A stretch of 64,000 nucleotides of DNA from JBDTNL01 sp039933785. Lineage in GTDB: Bacteria; Acidobacteriota; Thermoanaerobaculia; Multivoradales; JAGPDF01. The notes under the pieces are model-generated. The model did not search any database and was not told the origin of the DNA. It saw nothing but the letters and a program-made list of their open reading frames with translations. The stretch covers positions 1 to 64,000 of the forward strand of contig JBDTNL010000011.1 in assembly GCA_039933785.1 (NCBI GenBank). The letters run 5' to 3'. The position numbers were made by a program, and so were the translations under genes. Of this stretch, positions 9,280-19,872 are shown piece by piece (the first letter of the stretch is position 1; each line of letters starts with the position of its first letter).

Positions 9280-10353
9280 ATGCGAAAGATCGCCCTTCAA
9301 CTGCCTGTTCTCGTGGTTGCCTGTCTGTTTGTTCGCGACGCGCAGGCGGCGCCGGCGGCCACGGCCGCACCGGCTCCGGTGACCAAGCCGGCCGTCAGGC
9401 CCGCACCGGCGGCCAAGCCGGCGGCGACGCCTGCACCGGCTGCGGCTCCTGTCGCAGCGGTTGCGGTCGACACCGCGAAGTTTCCGGCGGTCGTGGCGCG
9501 GGTGAATGGCCACGAGCTCAGCAAGGTCGAGCTCCTCAACCAGGCGGGCACGCTCCTGCAGCAGGGCCAGCAGCCCACCATGGAGTTCTACAAGGCGGTC
9601 ACTGACCAGATGATCGGCACCCGGCTGCTCTATGACGAGAGTGTTGCGCAGAAGCTCACCGCGACGGACGCCGACGTGGACAAGGCGTACCTCGCGGTGC
9701 GCGGACGCTTCAAGGGCACCGATCAGGAGTTCGCCGCCAAGCTCAAAGAAAGCGGCTTGACGGATGCGACCATCAAGCAGGGCATTCGCGAGAACCTCTC
9801 GATCCGCAACCTGGTGACCACCAAGATCGCCCCCACGGTGACGGTCTCCGACGCCGACCAGCAGAAGTTCTATGACGACAATCCTCAGCGCATGCAGCGT
9901 CCCGAGCAGATGCAGCTCAGCCACATCCTGATCTCCTACCCGCCCAACGCGACCGACGCCGACAAGGCCGCGACCAAGAAGAAGGCCGAGGGCATCCTGG
10001 CCAAGATCAAGGCCGGCGGCGACATGACGCAGCTCGCCAAGGAGAACTCCGACGATCCCGGCAGCAAGGAGCAAGGCGGCGAGCTCGGCTGGATCTCGAA
10101 GGGCCAGACCTTGCCCGAGTTCGAGACCGCGGCCTTCGCGCTCAAGCCGGGCGAGACCAGCGGATTGGTCGACGCCGAGTACGGCGTACACATCATCCGC
10201 GCCAAGGATCACCGCCCGGCAGGCAAAGTCTCGTTCGCCGAAGCCAAGGAGCAGATCGCGAGCTTCTTGCACGAACGGGCGATGTCCGCCACGCTGCGGG
10301 ACCACGTGACGGCGCTCCGCGCCAAGGCCAAGGTCGAAGTCCTGCTCCAGTAG
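9280..10353 (+). CDS. Exported parvulin-type peptidyl-prolyl isomerase (SurA/PpiC-like)
   Basis: A 357-residue protein started at the ATG at 9280, preceded by AAAAGGA. It has a signal peptide (LQLPVLVVACLFV...AQAAPA), a Pro/Ala/Lys linker to about residue 62, a SurA-like N-terminal helical chaperone domain (about 65-200), and one rotamase domain (about 205-320) with QLSHILISYPP, DPGSKEQGGELGWISKGQTLPEFETAAF and the closing YGVHIIRAKDHRPA. It should catalyse cis/trans proline isomerisation and chaperone outer-membrane or secreted proteins in the periplasm. Confidence 0.92.
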   Translation: MRKIALQLPVLVVACLFVRDAQAAPAATAAPAPVTKPAVRPAPAAKPAATPAPAAAPVAAVAVDTAKFPAVVARVNGHELSKVELLNQAGTLLQQGQQPTMEFYKAVTDQMIGTRLLYDESVAQKLTATDADVDKAYLAVRGRFKGTDQEFAAKLKESGLTDATIKQGIRENLSIRNLVTTKIAPTVTVSDADQQKFYDDNPQRMQRPEQMQLSHILISYPPNATDADKAATKKKAEGILAKIKAGGDMTQLAKENSDDPGSKEQGGELGWISKGQTLPEFETAAFALKPGETSGLVDAEYGVHIIRAKDHRPAGKVSFAEAKEQIASFLHERAMSATLRDHVTALRAKAKVEVLLQ

Positions 10354-10441
10354 GAATTCGTAGGTCCGGGGGCAGGCGGGTCACCCGGCCAGCCCTGCCC
10401 TCGTCAGATGAGACGCTGGTTTTCCGTCTTCTCTCTTCGAG

Positions 10442-12349
10442 ATGACAACCCTATCCGTGGCCGATTCGATCGCCGACCCCATCGCCAGCGAAGAGCTCCT
10501 GGCCGTGCTGCGCCGCTACTGGGGCTACGACAGCTTCCGTCCGCTGCAGCGCGAAGCCATGGAGGCCATCCAGGCGGGTCGCGACAGCGTCGTGGTACTG
10601 CCCACCGGCGGCGGCAAGTCCCTGTGCTTCCAGGCTCCCAGTCTGGTCTCCGAAGGGCTCGCCCTGGTGGTCTCTCCGCTGATCTCCTTGATGAAGGACC
10701 AGGTGGACGCGCTTCGCACCAGCGGTGTCGCGGCAGCAGCGCTGCATAGCGCCCTCGAACCCAGAGAGCGCGACCGGGTGCTCGACGACCTGCGGCAGCG
10801 CCGCCTAAAGCTCCTCTACACCTCGCCCGAGCGCCTGGTGGGTGAGAACGGCGAGATTCTTCAGCGCCAGGTCGAGGCCGCCGGGCTGCGCTTCGTCGCC
10901 ATCGATGAAGCCCACTGCATCAGCCACTGGGGCCACGACTTCAGGCCCGAGTACCGCCTGCTCGGTCGCCTGCGCGAGCGCTTCCCCGGCGTTAGCCTGC
11001 ACGCCTTCACCGCTACCGCCACTCCACGCGTGCAGCGCGACATCGTGACGGCGCTCGGCTTGCGCACCCCAGAAGTGCTGGTCGGGTCGTTCGACCGGCC
11101 GAATCTGATCTATCGCGTCTGGCGCCGAGGCACGGTCTACCGCCAGGTTCTCGAGGTGGTGAAGCGCCACGCCAACGAAGCAGGCATCGTCTATTGCATC
11201 TCGCGCCGCGAGGTCGAAGCGCTCGCCGAGCGCCTGCAGAGCGAAGGCCATCGCGCTCTGCCGTACCACGCCGGTCTCGCGGACGAGGTCCGCCACAAGA
11301 ACCAGGATGCCTTCGCCAACGAAAGAGTCGATGTCATCGTGGCGACGGTAGCCTTCGGCATGGGTATTGACCGCTCGAACGTGCGCTACGTGGTGCATGC
11401 CGGCGCTCCGAAATCGGTCGAGCACTATCAGCAGGAAGCGGGGCGCGCGGGGCGCGATGGTCTCGAGGCGGACTGCATCCTGATTTACTCACCCGCCGAC
11501 ATCATGAAGTGGCGGCGCCTCTTCGCCCTCTCGGCCCTGGACGCCGGAGCAGCAGTGTCAGCGGAGGGTCGAGACACCGAAGCTCAAGACACCCAGCTCA
11601 GGCAGATCGAACGCTACGCTGCGAGCACGACGTGCCGCCACAAGACGCTGGTCGAGCACTTCGGACAGGGCTTCTCTTCGACCGATTGCGGCGCTTGCGA
11701 TCGCTGCCTCGGCGAGCTCGAAGGCGTCGAGGATGCCACGGTGCTTGCCCAGAAGATCCTCTCCGGCGTGGCTCGCGTGCGCGAAGGCTTCGGCGCCGGG
11801 CACGTCATCGACGTCCTGCGCGGAAAACGCACCGACAAGGTCGTCGATCGTGGACACCATGAGCTCTCGACCTTCGGATTGCTGGTCGACTATTCGATCG
11901 AAGAGCTGCGCGGGTACATCGAGCAGCTCGGCGAGCAAGGATTGCTGCACACCGAAGGCGACCGCTATCCGATCCTGCGCCTCACCGGCGAGGGCCGCCG
12001 GCTCCTGCGCGGCGAAATCACCTGCGCCCTGGTCCGCCAAAAAGCACCCCCTGCCAAGGACCGAGCCAATCGCCACGGAACCCCCCAGCGCAAGGGACCC
12101 TCTGACACCGCCGGCTGGGAGGGCGTCGATCGCGAGCTCTTCGAAGCCCTGCGCGCCGAACGGCTGGCGATCGCGCGCGAGCGCGGGCTGCCGCCGTACG
12201 TGATCTTCCATGACAGCACCCTGCGCGATTTGGCGCGCCGCAAGCCCGGCACGGCGGCGGAGCTGCTCGAGGTTCGCGGGGTCGGGGCGCGAAAGGCCGA
12301 GGAGCTCGGCGACCGTTTCCTCTCGGTCATTCGCGTCTTCGGCCACTGA
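10442..12349 (+). CDS. recQ: ATP-dependent DNA helicase RecQ
   Basis: A 635-residue 3'-5' DNA helicase used in recombinational repair. All RecQ modules are present: SF2 core with Walker A LPTGGGKS (K59), the DEAH box with the RecQ loop (IDEAHCISHWGHDFRPEY near 153), and motif VI in QEAGRAGRDG. A four-cysteine zinc site follows at about 397-425 (CRH...CGACDRCLG), then the winged-helix RQC domain and a C-terminal HRDC domain (about 555-630, LFEALRAERLAIARERG). Expressed alone or with the small NTF2-like gene 22 bp downstream. Confidence 0.97.
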   Translation: MTTLSVADSIADPIASEELLAVLRRYWGYDSFRPLQREAMEAIQAGRDSVVVLPTGGGKSLCFQAPSLVSEGLALVVSPLISLMKDQVDALRTSGVAAAALHSALEPRERDRVLDDLRQRRLKLLYTSPERLVGENGEILQRQVEAAGLRFVAIDEAHCISHWGHDFRPEYRLLGRLRERFPGVSLHAFTATATPRVQRDIVTALGLRTPEVLVGSFDRPNLIYRVWRRGTVYRQVLEVVKRHANEAGIVYCISRREVEALAERLQSEGHRALPYHAGLADEVRHKNQDAFANERVDVIVATVAFGMGIDRSNVRYVVHAGAPKSVEHYQQEAGRAGRDGLEADCILIYSPADIMKWRRLFALSALDAGAAVSAEGRDTEAQDTQLRQIERYAASTTCRHKTLVEHFGQGFSSTDCGACDRCLGELEGVEDATVLAQKILSGVARVREGFGAGHVIDVLRGKRTDKVVDRGHHELSTFGLLVDYSIEELRGYIEQLGEQGLLHTEGDRYPILRLTGEGRRLLRGEITCALVRQKAPPAKDRANRHGTPQRKGPSDTAGWEGVDRELFEALRAERLAIARERGLPPYVIFHDSTLRDLARRKPGTAAELLEVRGVGARKAEELGDRFLSVIRVFGH

Positions 12350-12371
12350 GAGCTACAATCCGCTCGCTCCC

Positions 12372-12857
12372 ATGGCCTCGCACGCGGATCTCATCACGGC
12401 CTTCTACACCGCCTTCCAGCGTCTCGACGCGGAGGCGATGGGACGCTGCTATCACTCGGACGTCGAATTCTCGGATCCGGTATTTCAACGCCTGATCGGC
12501 CAGCGCGCCCGCGACATGTGGCGGATGCTTTGCGAACGCGGCAAGGACCTCCGGCTCGAGTTCTCGGCGGTTACTGCCGACGCCGAGGTGGGCAGCGCGC
12601 ACTGGGAAGCCTGGTACACCTTCTCGGCTACCGGCCGGCCGGTGCACAACGTGATCGAGGCGAGCTTCTGGTTTCGTGACGGCCTGATCGTGCGCCATGT
12701 GGACGACTTCGGCCTGCGCGCCTGGGCGGCTCAGGCGCTGGGCCTCAAGGGCACGCTGCTGGGCTGGGCGCCACCGGTGCAAAACGCCATTCGCGTGCAG
12801 GCGGCGCGCGGGCTCGATCAGTTCGTACGCCGCAACTCGCCGTCGCGCAATTCCTGA
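12372..12857 (+). CDS. NTF2/SnoaL-like small protein
   Basis: A 161-residue protein with the cone-shaped NTF2-like pattern: a long first helix (LITAFYTAFQRLDAEAMGRCYHSDVEFSDPVF), then beta strands ending in VIEASFWFRDGLIVRHVDDFG. Relatives are small-molecule isomerases, dehydratases or uncharacterised ligand-binding proteins; no specific substrate can be assigned. An unusual C-terminal extension (about 120-161) is probably helical. It lies between recQ and dinB with short spacing, but a DNA-repair role is only guilt by association. Confidence 0.85.
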   Translation: MASHADLITAFYTAFQRLDAEAMGRCYHSDVEFSDPVFQRLIGQRARDMWRMLCERGKDLRLEFSAVTADAEVGSAHWEAWYTFSATGRPVHNVIEASFWFRDGLIVRHVDDFGLRAWAAQALGLKGTLLGWAPPVQNAIRVQAARGLDQFVRRNSPSRNS

Positions 12858-12883
12858 CCTCGCCTCTCGGGAGCACCTCGACG

Positions 12884-13978
12884 GTGCGCAAGATTCTCCA
12901 CATCGATATGGACGCGTTCTACGCCTCGGTCGAGCAGCGCGACCGGCCGGAGCTGCGCGGCAAGCCGGTGGTGGTCGCCTGGGAGGCGCAGCGCAGCGTC
13001 GTCTGCGCGGCGTCCTACGAAGCGCGGCGCTATGGCGTGCGCTCGGCCATGCCGGCGATGCGAGCGCGTCGCTTGTGCCCGGAGGCCGTATTCCTGCGCC
13101 CGGATTTCGAGCGCTACCGCGCGGTCTCGAAGCAAGTGCGCGCGATCTTCCTTCGCTACACGCCGCTGGTCGAGCCCCTGTCGCTCGACGAGGCCTACCT
13201 CGACGTCACGACCGAGCTCACCGGGTTGCCCACGGCCACGGCTGCCGCGGCGGCCATTCGCCACGCCATCGCCGAGGAGACCGCGCTCACCGCGTCCGCC
13301 GGTGTGGCGCCGAACAAATTTCTGGCCAAGATCGCCTCCGACTGGAAGAAACCCGACGGGCTCTTCGTCATCAAGCCGCATCAGGTCGAGGCCTTTCTCG
13401 CGCCGTTGCCGGTCGCTCGCCTGCCCGGCGTCGGAGCCGCCACCGAGACCAGTCTTACGGGTCAGGGCATCCACACGGTCGCGGATCTGCGGCGATTCGA
13501 GCGCTCGGATCTCGCACGCCGCTGGGGCAAGTTCGGCGAACGCTTGTGGGAGCTCGCCTACGGCATCGACGATCACCCGGTCGTGCCGGACCGGCCGCGC
13601 AAATCGATTTCTTCGGAGAATACCTTCGCGACCGATGTGCTCCTGGATGGCGTGCGGCCCACGCTCGCGTCCGCCGCCGAGGACATCTTCAAATATATGA
13701 CCAAGCACCATCGGGTGGCGCGAACGGTGACGGTGAAGCTGCGCACGAAAGACTTCCGCATACTCACCCGGCGCTCGACGCCGGCTCACCCACCGGCGAG
13801 CGCCGCCGAGCTGCTAGCGGTGGCGCTCGAGCTGCTGCCCCGTTTCGGCACGCCCCCCGAGGCCCTCTTTCGCCTGGCCGGGGTCGGGCTGTCGAACTTT
13901 CTGGACGAACAGGAAGGCGAGCCGCAACCCGAGCTCTTTGGACCACCAAGCCGGAGCTCCGCGGCCGCCGTAGAGTAG
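12884..13978 (+). CDS. dinB: DNA polymerase IV (Y-family translesion polymerase)
   Basis: A 364-residue DinB-type polymerase for lesion bypass. A GTG at 12884 leads straight into the catalytic motif ILHIDMDAFYASVEQRD. The second acidic motif is LSLDEAYLDVT (about residue 101), followed by SAGVAPNKFLAKIASDWKKPDG, a helix-hairpin-helix (LPGVGAATETSL), and the little-finger domain to about residue 345. The C-terminus is shortened and Ser/Ala-rich and does not show a clear QLxLF clamp motif (LFGPPS is the nearest). No LexA box was recognised upstream. Confidence 0.96.
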   Translation: MRKILHIDMDAFYASVEQRDRPELRGKPVVVAWEAQRSVVCAASYEARRYGVRSAMPAMRARRLCPEAVFLRPDFERYRAVSKQVRAIFLRYTPLVEPLSLDEAYLDVTTELTGLPTATAAAAAIRHAIAEETALTASAGVAPNKFLAKIASDWKKPDGLFVIKPHQVEAFLAPLPVARLPGVGAATETSLTGQGIHTVADLRRFERSDLARRWGKFGERLWELAYGIDDHPVVPDRPRKSISSENTFATDVLLDGVRPTLASAAEDIFKYMTKHHRVARTVTVKLRTKDFRILTRRSTPAHPPASAAELLAVALELLPRFGTPPEALFRLAGVGLSNFLDEQEGEPQPELFGPPSRSSAAAVE

Positions 13979-13998
13979 GTTTGAAAGGACAAATTCCG

Positions 13999-14448
13999 AT
14001 GCCGATTGTTCGCCGCACTTGCACGCTCGCTACCGTTCTTTTCTTCCTCGCCGCCAGCGCTTTCGCGGTCTCTCCGGTGAACAGCAACTGGCGGGGCGTT
14101 GCCATCCACGGCTACGATCCGGTCGCCTACTTCACCGATCAGAAGGCCGTAGAGGGCAGCAGCGATGTCACCTTCGAATGGCAGGGTGCGACTTGGCGCT
14201 TCGCCACCGCCGAGCACCGCAAGCTGTTCGCCGCAGAGCCTGGCAAGTACGCGCCACAGTATGGGGGCTACTGTGCCTTCGCCGTGGCCAAGAATTCCAC
14301 CGCGGACATCGAGCCCGAGGCCTTCACCCTGATCGACGGCAAGCTCTACCTGAACTACGACGCGAAGATCCAGGAGACCTGGCGCAAGGACACCAAGGGG
14401 TACATCCAGAAGGCCGATGCCTTCTGGCCCCAAATGATCAGGAAATGA
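13999..14448 (+). CDS. Secreted YHS-domain protein
   Basis: A 149-residue protein with a cleavable signal peptide (about 1-23, LATVLFFLAASAFA). A YHS-type domain follows: VAIHGYDPVAYFTDQKAVEGS, then FEWQGATWRFATAEHRKLFAAEPGKYAPQYGGYCA. The pattern of a conserved Tyr, His and Cys in a YHS fold is linked to metal binding in some proteins. Many relatives are annotated only as YHS domain-containing proteins. RBS GAAAGGAC lies 8 bp upstream of the ATG. It is probably a separate unit following dinB. Confidence 0.88.
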   Translation: MPIVRRTCTLATVLFFLAASAFAVSPVNSNWRGVAIHGYDPVAYFTDQKAVEGSSDVTFEWQGATWRFATAEHRKLFAAEPGKYAPQYGGYCAFAVAKNSTADIEPEAFTLIDGKLYLNYDAKIQETWRKDTKGYIQKADAFWPQMIRK

Positions 14449-14462
14449 TCAAGAACCAGTGA

Positions 14463-15014
14463 TCAAGACGTGAGCATGCTCCGCCACAGGAAGCCTTCCA
14501 CCTGTGTTCGGTGGTGGTCCAGGTGCGCCGTCTGGACGCCGAGGATCTGTTTCGCTGTGAGAAGTCCGAAATAGGCATGCGGCACTCGCGCCGAGTCCGG
14601 CGCTGATTCGAGGGCACTCTCGGCCTCGGCCGCCGTGGCGCGCAGGCGCTCGATGCCCTGATCCCGATTTAGAGGCTCCATCCCCGGCCGAAGCTCGCGC
14701 GGCGCCGGCGCCCCCTCGGGAAAGCCTTGCCCGCGCAAGATGCGGCGCAGAATGGTGAGGCGCAGGAATCGCGTCTTCCACCAGGGCAGTACCTGCTTCA
14801 TCCCGGGGCCGCCCGTGAGCCCATCCAGGGCGATCTCGTAGCTCAGCGCCAGGTGCTCGGTGAGCTGCGCAACGGTCCACTTCCCCTTCGCGAGGGACGC
14901 GCCCCAGCGCCGTTCCGGGACCGACTCGAGAACCGTCAGCACGTCTCTCACCGCCCGCCGATGGTTTTCAAGGGCTGTTCGGTAGGTGAGGTCTCGCTCG
15001 GGCGTCATGGTCAT
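14463..15014 (-). CDS. DinB/YfiT-like superfamily protein (putative metal-dependent hydrolase or thiol transferase)
   Basis: A 183-residue four-helix protein of the DinB_2/YfiT fold. Starts at ATG 15014, or at 15008 six bases on. Candidate metal-binding histidines sit where the family has them: one in LTEHLALSYE and two in the C-terminal AHLDHHRTQVEGF. Family members bind divalent metal and include bacillithiol and mycothiol transferases; most are uncharacterised. Unrelated to the DinB polymerase upstream despite the name. Divergent from ettA. Confidence 0.85.
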   Translation of the reverse strand: MTMTPERDLTYRTALENHRRAVRDVLTVLESVPERRWGASLAKGKWTVAQLTEHLALSYEIALDGLTGGPGMKQVLPWWKTRFLRLTILRRILRGQGFPEGAPAPRELRPGMEPLNRDQGIERLRATAAEAESALESAPDSARVPHAYFGLLTAKQILGVQTAHLDHHRTQVEGFLWRSMLTS

Positions 15015-15101
15015 ACTCACTACGAGGCCGTCGGCGCAGGAGATGCATCCGCCGCCGGCTCTCGTGGGAGAATAGCCGGCTCGAAAGGGAGGATCGCAGG
15101 T

Positions 15102-16760
<1,659 letters not shown>

Positions 16761-16772
16761 CGCGATCGAGAG

Positions 16773-16797
16773 CGCGGCCTGGGTATCTCAGGCCGCG
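16773..16797. terminator. Strong hairpin between convergent ettA and the HisC-like gene
   Basis: A perfect 9 bp stem (CGCGGCCTG and CAGGCCGCG) with a 7-base loop lies in the 27 bp gap and overlaps the last codons of the minus-strand gene. There is no T-tract on either side. It may act as a bidirectional GC-rich terminator; this is inferred from position and symmetry only. Confidence 0.4.
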
Positions 16798-17951
16798 GCC
16801 CGCTGCCACACCCGATGAAAGTACTCGACGAAGGTGCGCATCTCGTCCTCGGTACCGATGGTCACCCGCAGATGCGTCGGCAGTGCAGGGAATCGCCGGC
16901 CGACCTCGAGGCGCATGCCGCGCATTGCTTGGATCGTCGGCGTCACGTCGTGGCCGAGCTCGGCCATCAGGAAGTTCGCCGCCGACGGGATCACCGGCGC
17001 ACCCGCCTTCTCGAGCTCGCCTGAGGTCCAGGCGCGGAGCTTGGCATTGAGCGTACGGGAGCGCTCGATGTGCTCCTTGTCCGTAAGCGCCACGCGCGCC
17101 GCGACCAGGGCAGGCAGGCCGAGACTGTCGTAGGGCGTCTGCTCGGCGAGCCGAGCACTCAGCGCCTTCGACGCCACGGAGTAGCCGCAGCGCAAGCCCG
17201 CCATGCCATAGATCTTCGAGAAGGTGCGCGCGACGATCAGGTTCGGGAAGCGCGCCACCAGCGGCATAGTGCTCGCGTATCCGGTCAAGCCCTCGGCATA
17301 GTGATGGTAGGCCTCGTCGACCAGAACTGTGACCGACGGCGGTACATGCTCGAGAAACGCAGTGAGCTCGGCCGCCGGCGTCAGGCTGGCGGTGGGATTG
17401 TTGGGATTGCAGATATAGATCAGACCCGCGCCGTTCGCGGCAGAGAGCATGGCCGGCAAGTCGTGGCGGAAGTCGGCGGTGAGCGGCACTCGGGTGACCG
17501 CGGCCTTGCGTAGCGATGCATAGCGGCCGAGCGACTCGAAGGTCGGATCGGCGGTGAGGACACGCTGATCGGGCCCTGAGCAAGCGGCCGCAGCGGCGTG
17601 GAGGATCTGGCTCGATCCAGCGCCCAAAACGATCTGGTCCGCGCTCACTCCGTGCAGGCCGGCGAGCGCCTCGCGCAGGGCTTCGGCATGGTGGTCGGGA
17701 TAGCGGCAGGACTCGCCCAAAGCGTCCCGGATCGCCGCCAGAGCCGCGGGCGGCGGGCCGTACGGATTCTCGTTGGCGTTGAGCAGGATCGGGCCGCGCG
17801 CGACCCGGGCGGGTTCAGACGCCTCGGGAAGGGCGGCGGCAAGAACTCCACCACTCGCCTGCGTCAACGAGCGTAGGGTGGCTACGGCAGCGCCCGCTCC
17901 AAGGAGACGGGCGAAGCCCCGGCGCGAGGTCACGGCGGCGAACTCGGACAT
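16788..17951 (-). CDS. Tat-exported HisC-like PLP aminotransferase
   Basis: A 387-residue class I/II aminotransferase of the histidinol-phosphate aminotransferase type. The core is intact: LLNANENPYGPP near 57, substrate and PLP contacts in CNPNNPT (181), the Asp in VDEAYHHY (212) and the PLP lysine in RTFSKIYGMAGLRCGY (K246). Unusually, the first 45 residues form a twin-arginine signal (TSRRGFARLLGAGAAVATL). Export of a folded, PLP-loaded enzyme through Tat is consistent with the cofactor. The substrate is unknown; periplasmic location argues against a role in histidine synthesis. Divergent from the Asp-box protein gene, with an 80 bp gap. Confidence 0.9.
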   Translation of the reverse strand: MSEFAAVTSRRGFARLLGAGAAVATLRSLTQASGGVLAAALPEASEPARVARGPILLNANENPYGPPPAALAAIRDALGESCRYPDHHAEALREALAGLHGVSADQIVLGAGSSQILHAAAAACSGPDQRVLTADPTFESLGRYASLRKAAVTRVPLTADFRHDLPAMLSAANGAGLIYICNPNNPTASLTPAAELTAFLEHVPPSVTVLVDEAYHHYAEGLTGYASTMPLVARFPNLIVARTFSKIYGMAGLRCGYSVASKALSARLAEQTPYDSLGLPALVAARVALTDKEHIERSRTLNAKLRAWTSGELEKAGAPVIPSAANFLMAELGHDVTPTIQAMRGMRLEVGRRFPALPTHLRVTIGTEDEMRTFVEYFHRVWQRAAA

Positions 17952-18031
17952 TTGGGGGATCCTCCACTTCCTATCCTACGCCTCGTCCCAGCCGTGTTCT
18001 CGAGGCGATGGAGAGGAGTACTCTCATCCCC

Positions 18032-19531
18032 ATGCGCCCCCTGCCGACCTTGGTGTTCGCCTTCGCCGCCTGCGGAGCCCTCCTCGCGGAGGCGCCGAGC
18101 AACAGTCCTCAAGAAGCGTTCTCCCGCAGCCGGTGGATCGCGGAGCATTCCGCCACGGCTCATTTCGACGGCGGCCTGCTCGGCTCGACCCGGGAGTCGA
18201 TCGCCGAGTCCGACACGGCGCGTCTGGCGCCCGCACGGCGTCGGCCGACTCCAGAAGGGCCACCCAACGTTCGCATCAGCGAGGACATCCTCGAGCCCGA
18301 TGAAGCAAGCGGAGGGCAACCCGAGACCGAGGCCGAGGTGTCGCTTGCCGCAGACCCGGCCAACGAGGCTCACCTCGTCGCCGGATACCAGGAGGATCGA
18401 TTCGAGAACGGCGGCGCGCGCGCCCTTACCTTCGCGGTCAGTAGCGACGGCGGCAGGCACTGGGGCGAAGGCCTGCTGCCCGCCCTCACCCGGCTCACCG
18501 GCGGAAGTTTCGAGCGCGCTAGCGACCCTTGGGTGGCGTTCGGCACCGGAACCCGCGTGCACTACGCCACCATCGCCTTCAACGAGACCAATCCGGACAA
18601 TGAGGTCACGCTGTCGACCTCGGAGGACGGCGGCCAGAGCTGGGGTGCTCCGGTCGTGGTGCACGTCAACCACTCGCGGGACTTCGACGACAAAGAGGCG
18701 GTGGTCGCCGACCTCGCGACGAACAGCCCGTACCAGGGCCGCATCTACGTCGCGTGGGACACCGTCTTCACCGACAACCGGCAGGTCCTGCGTATCGCCC
18801 ACTCCGCCGACGATGGCGCGTCGTTCTCGGCTCCGGTCGAGGTCTGGAGCGGCGGCCAGAATCTCAACGCGCTGCCGTTGGTCGGCCCCGATGGCGTGGT
18901 GCATTTGATCTGGATGAGCTTCGTGCAGAACACGATCCAGATCCTGACGTCGCGCTCCGAGGACGGCGGCGAGACTTGGAGCAGTCCGGTCACGGTCGGC
19001 GAACTGCGCTCCCACGGCGTCGATGGCATGCGCACCGGACAGCTGGTCGCGGCGGCGATCGATCCCCGACGTGGGGGCCTCTTTGTCACCTGGCCCGACG
19101 AGCGCTTCACGCCGGGTGTGGATCAGATCGTGCTCGCGACCTCGTGGGATGGCATCGGATGGAGCGCGCCGATGCGGGTTTCGGATGGCCCTGACGACGC
19201 GCCCGCCTTCACACCCGCGGTGGCAGTCAACGGACAGGGTCACTTCGGCATCGCGTACTCGACCTTCCGCAACGATCCTCAGCGACGATTCCTTGCCGAC
19301 CAGTACTTGGTGACCACCAACTCCCGCGGCCGGCTGCTCGGCGCCAGCCGGGTGAGCACGCACTCGTACGACATCCGCAACGCCGCGCTCTCCCGAGGCT
19401 TCTTTCTCGGCGACTACCAGGGCTTGGTAGCCGGTCAGAAGACGTTCCGGCCAGTCTGGGTCGCAACCTACGAAGATTCGCGCCTACGAGAGGGCAAGCA
19501 GCCGGACGTCGTGACGCTGCGCATTCCTTGA
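18032..19531 (+). CDS. Secreted Asp-box (BNR) beta-propeller protein, sialidase-like
   Basis: About 499 residues from ATG 18032 (an upstream ATG at 18008 is possible). A signal peptide (LPTLVFAFAACGALLAEA) precedes a six-bladed propeller pattern. Several Asp-box turns are visible: SSDGGRHWG, SEDGGQSWG, SADDGASFS and SEDGGETWSS, plus a degenerate SWDGIGWS. The catalytic arginine triad and Tyr/Glu pair of true sialidases cannot be confirmed by eye, so a glycosidase function is not claimed; many such proteins are simply extracellular binding propellers. Confidence 0.85.
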   Translation: MRPLPTLVFAFAACGALLAEAPSNSPQEAFSRSRWIAEHSATAHFDGGLLGSTRESIAESDTARLAPARRRPTPEGPPNVRISEDILEPDEASGGQPETEAEVSLAADPANEAHLVAGYQEDRFENGGARALTFAVSSDGGRHWGEGLLPALTRLTGGSFERASDPWVAFGTGTRVHYATIAFNETNPDNEVTLSTSEDGGQSWGAPVVVHVNHSRDFDDKEAVVADLATNSPYQGRIYVAWDTVFTDNRQVLRIAHSADDGASFSAPVEVWSGGQNLNALPLVGPDGVVHLIWMSFVQNTIQILTSRSEDGGETWSSPVTVGELRSHGVDGMRTGQLVAAAIDPRRGGLFVTWPDERFTPGVDQIVLATSWDGIGWSAPMRVSDGPDDAPAFTPAVAVNGQGHFGIAYSTFRNDPQRRFLADQYLVTTNSRGRLLGASRVSTHSYDIRNAALSRGFFLGDYQGLVAGQKTFRPVWVATYEDSRLREGKQPDVVTLRIP

Positions 19532-19575
19532 CTCGAGAGTCGAGAATCTTGCCCGGCTCGCGCTAGGATCGAGCG

Positions 19576-19872
19576 GTGGAACTCGAACAGCTGACTCGAG
19601 ACTCGTTTGCGCCGCTGCTCGACACCTCGTTCGAGGTGGCTCTCGTCGGCAGCCCGGCGTTGGACCTAAAGCTCGCCTCGATCGGAACCGCCGGAGCCGG
19701 TCTGCCGGGTGTCCGAGAGCCGTTCTCGCTGATCTTCCATGGCCCGCTCGCACCGACCCTGCCACAGGGTACTTTCACGCTCGCCCACGCGACTCTCGGG
19801 CAGCTTTCGATCTTCATAGTTCCAATCGGCCCGCTCGGTGCCGCGATGCGGTACGAAGCGATCTTCAGCTAG
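19576..19872 (+). CDS. DUF6916-type small beta protein
   Basis: A 98-residue protein from a GTG at 19576. The pattern LTRDSFAPLLDTSFEV near the start, then REPFSLIFHGPL, LPQGTFTLAH and the ending FIVPIGP..AMRYEAIF, matches what I recall of the DUF6916 family. No signal peptide. It overlaps the end of the minus-strand GNAT gene by 8 bp, so the two converge. As far as I recall such genes are often found near tail-collar-type genes, as here, but no function is established. Confidence 0.75.
   Translation: MELEQLTRDSFAPLLDTSFEVALVGSPALDLKLASIGTAGAGLPGVREPFSLIFHGPLAPTLPQGTFTLAHATLGQLSIFIVPIGPLGAAMRYEAIFS

Noticed and set aside
10354..10441. Hairpin GGGCAGG...CCTGCCC after the parvulin gene as a terminator
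   Set aside because: Interrupted stem and no T-tract; too weak to list.
18032..19531. Exo-alpha-sialidase annotation
   Set aside because: Asp boxes alone do not show the catalytic Arg triad or Tyr/Glu pair.
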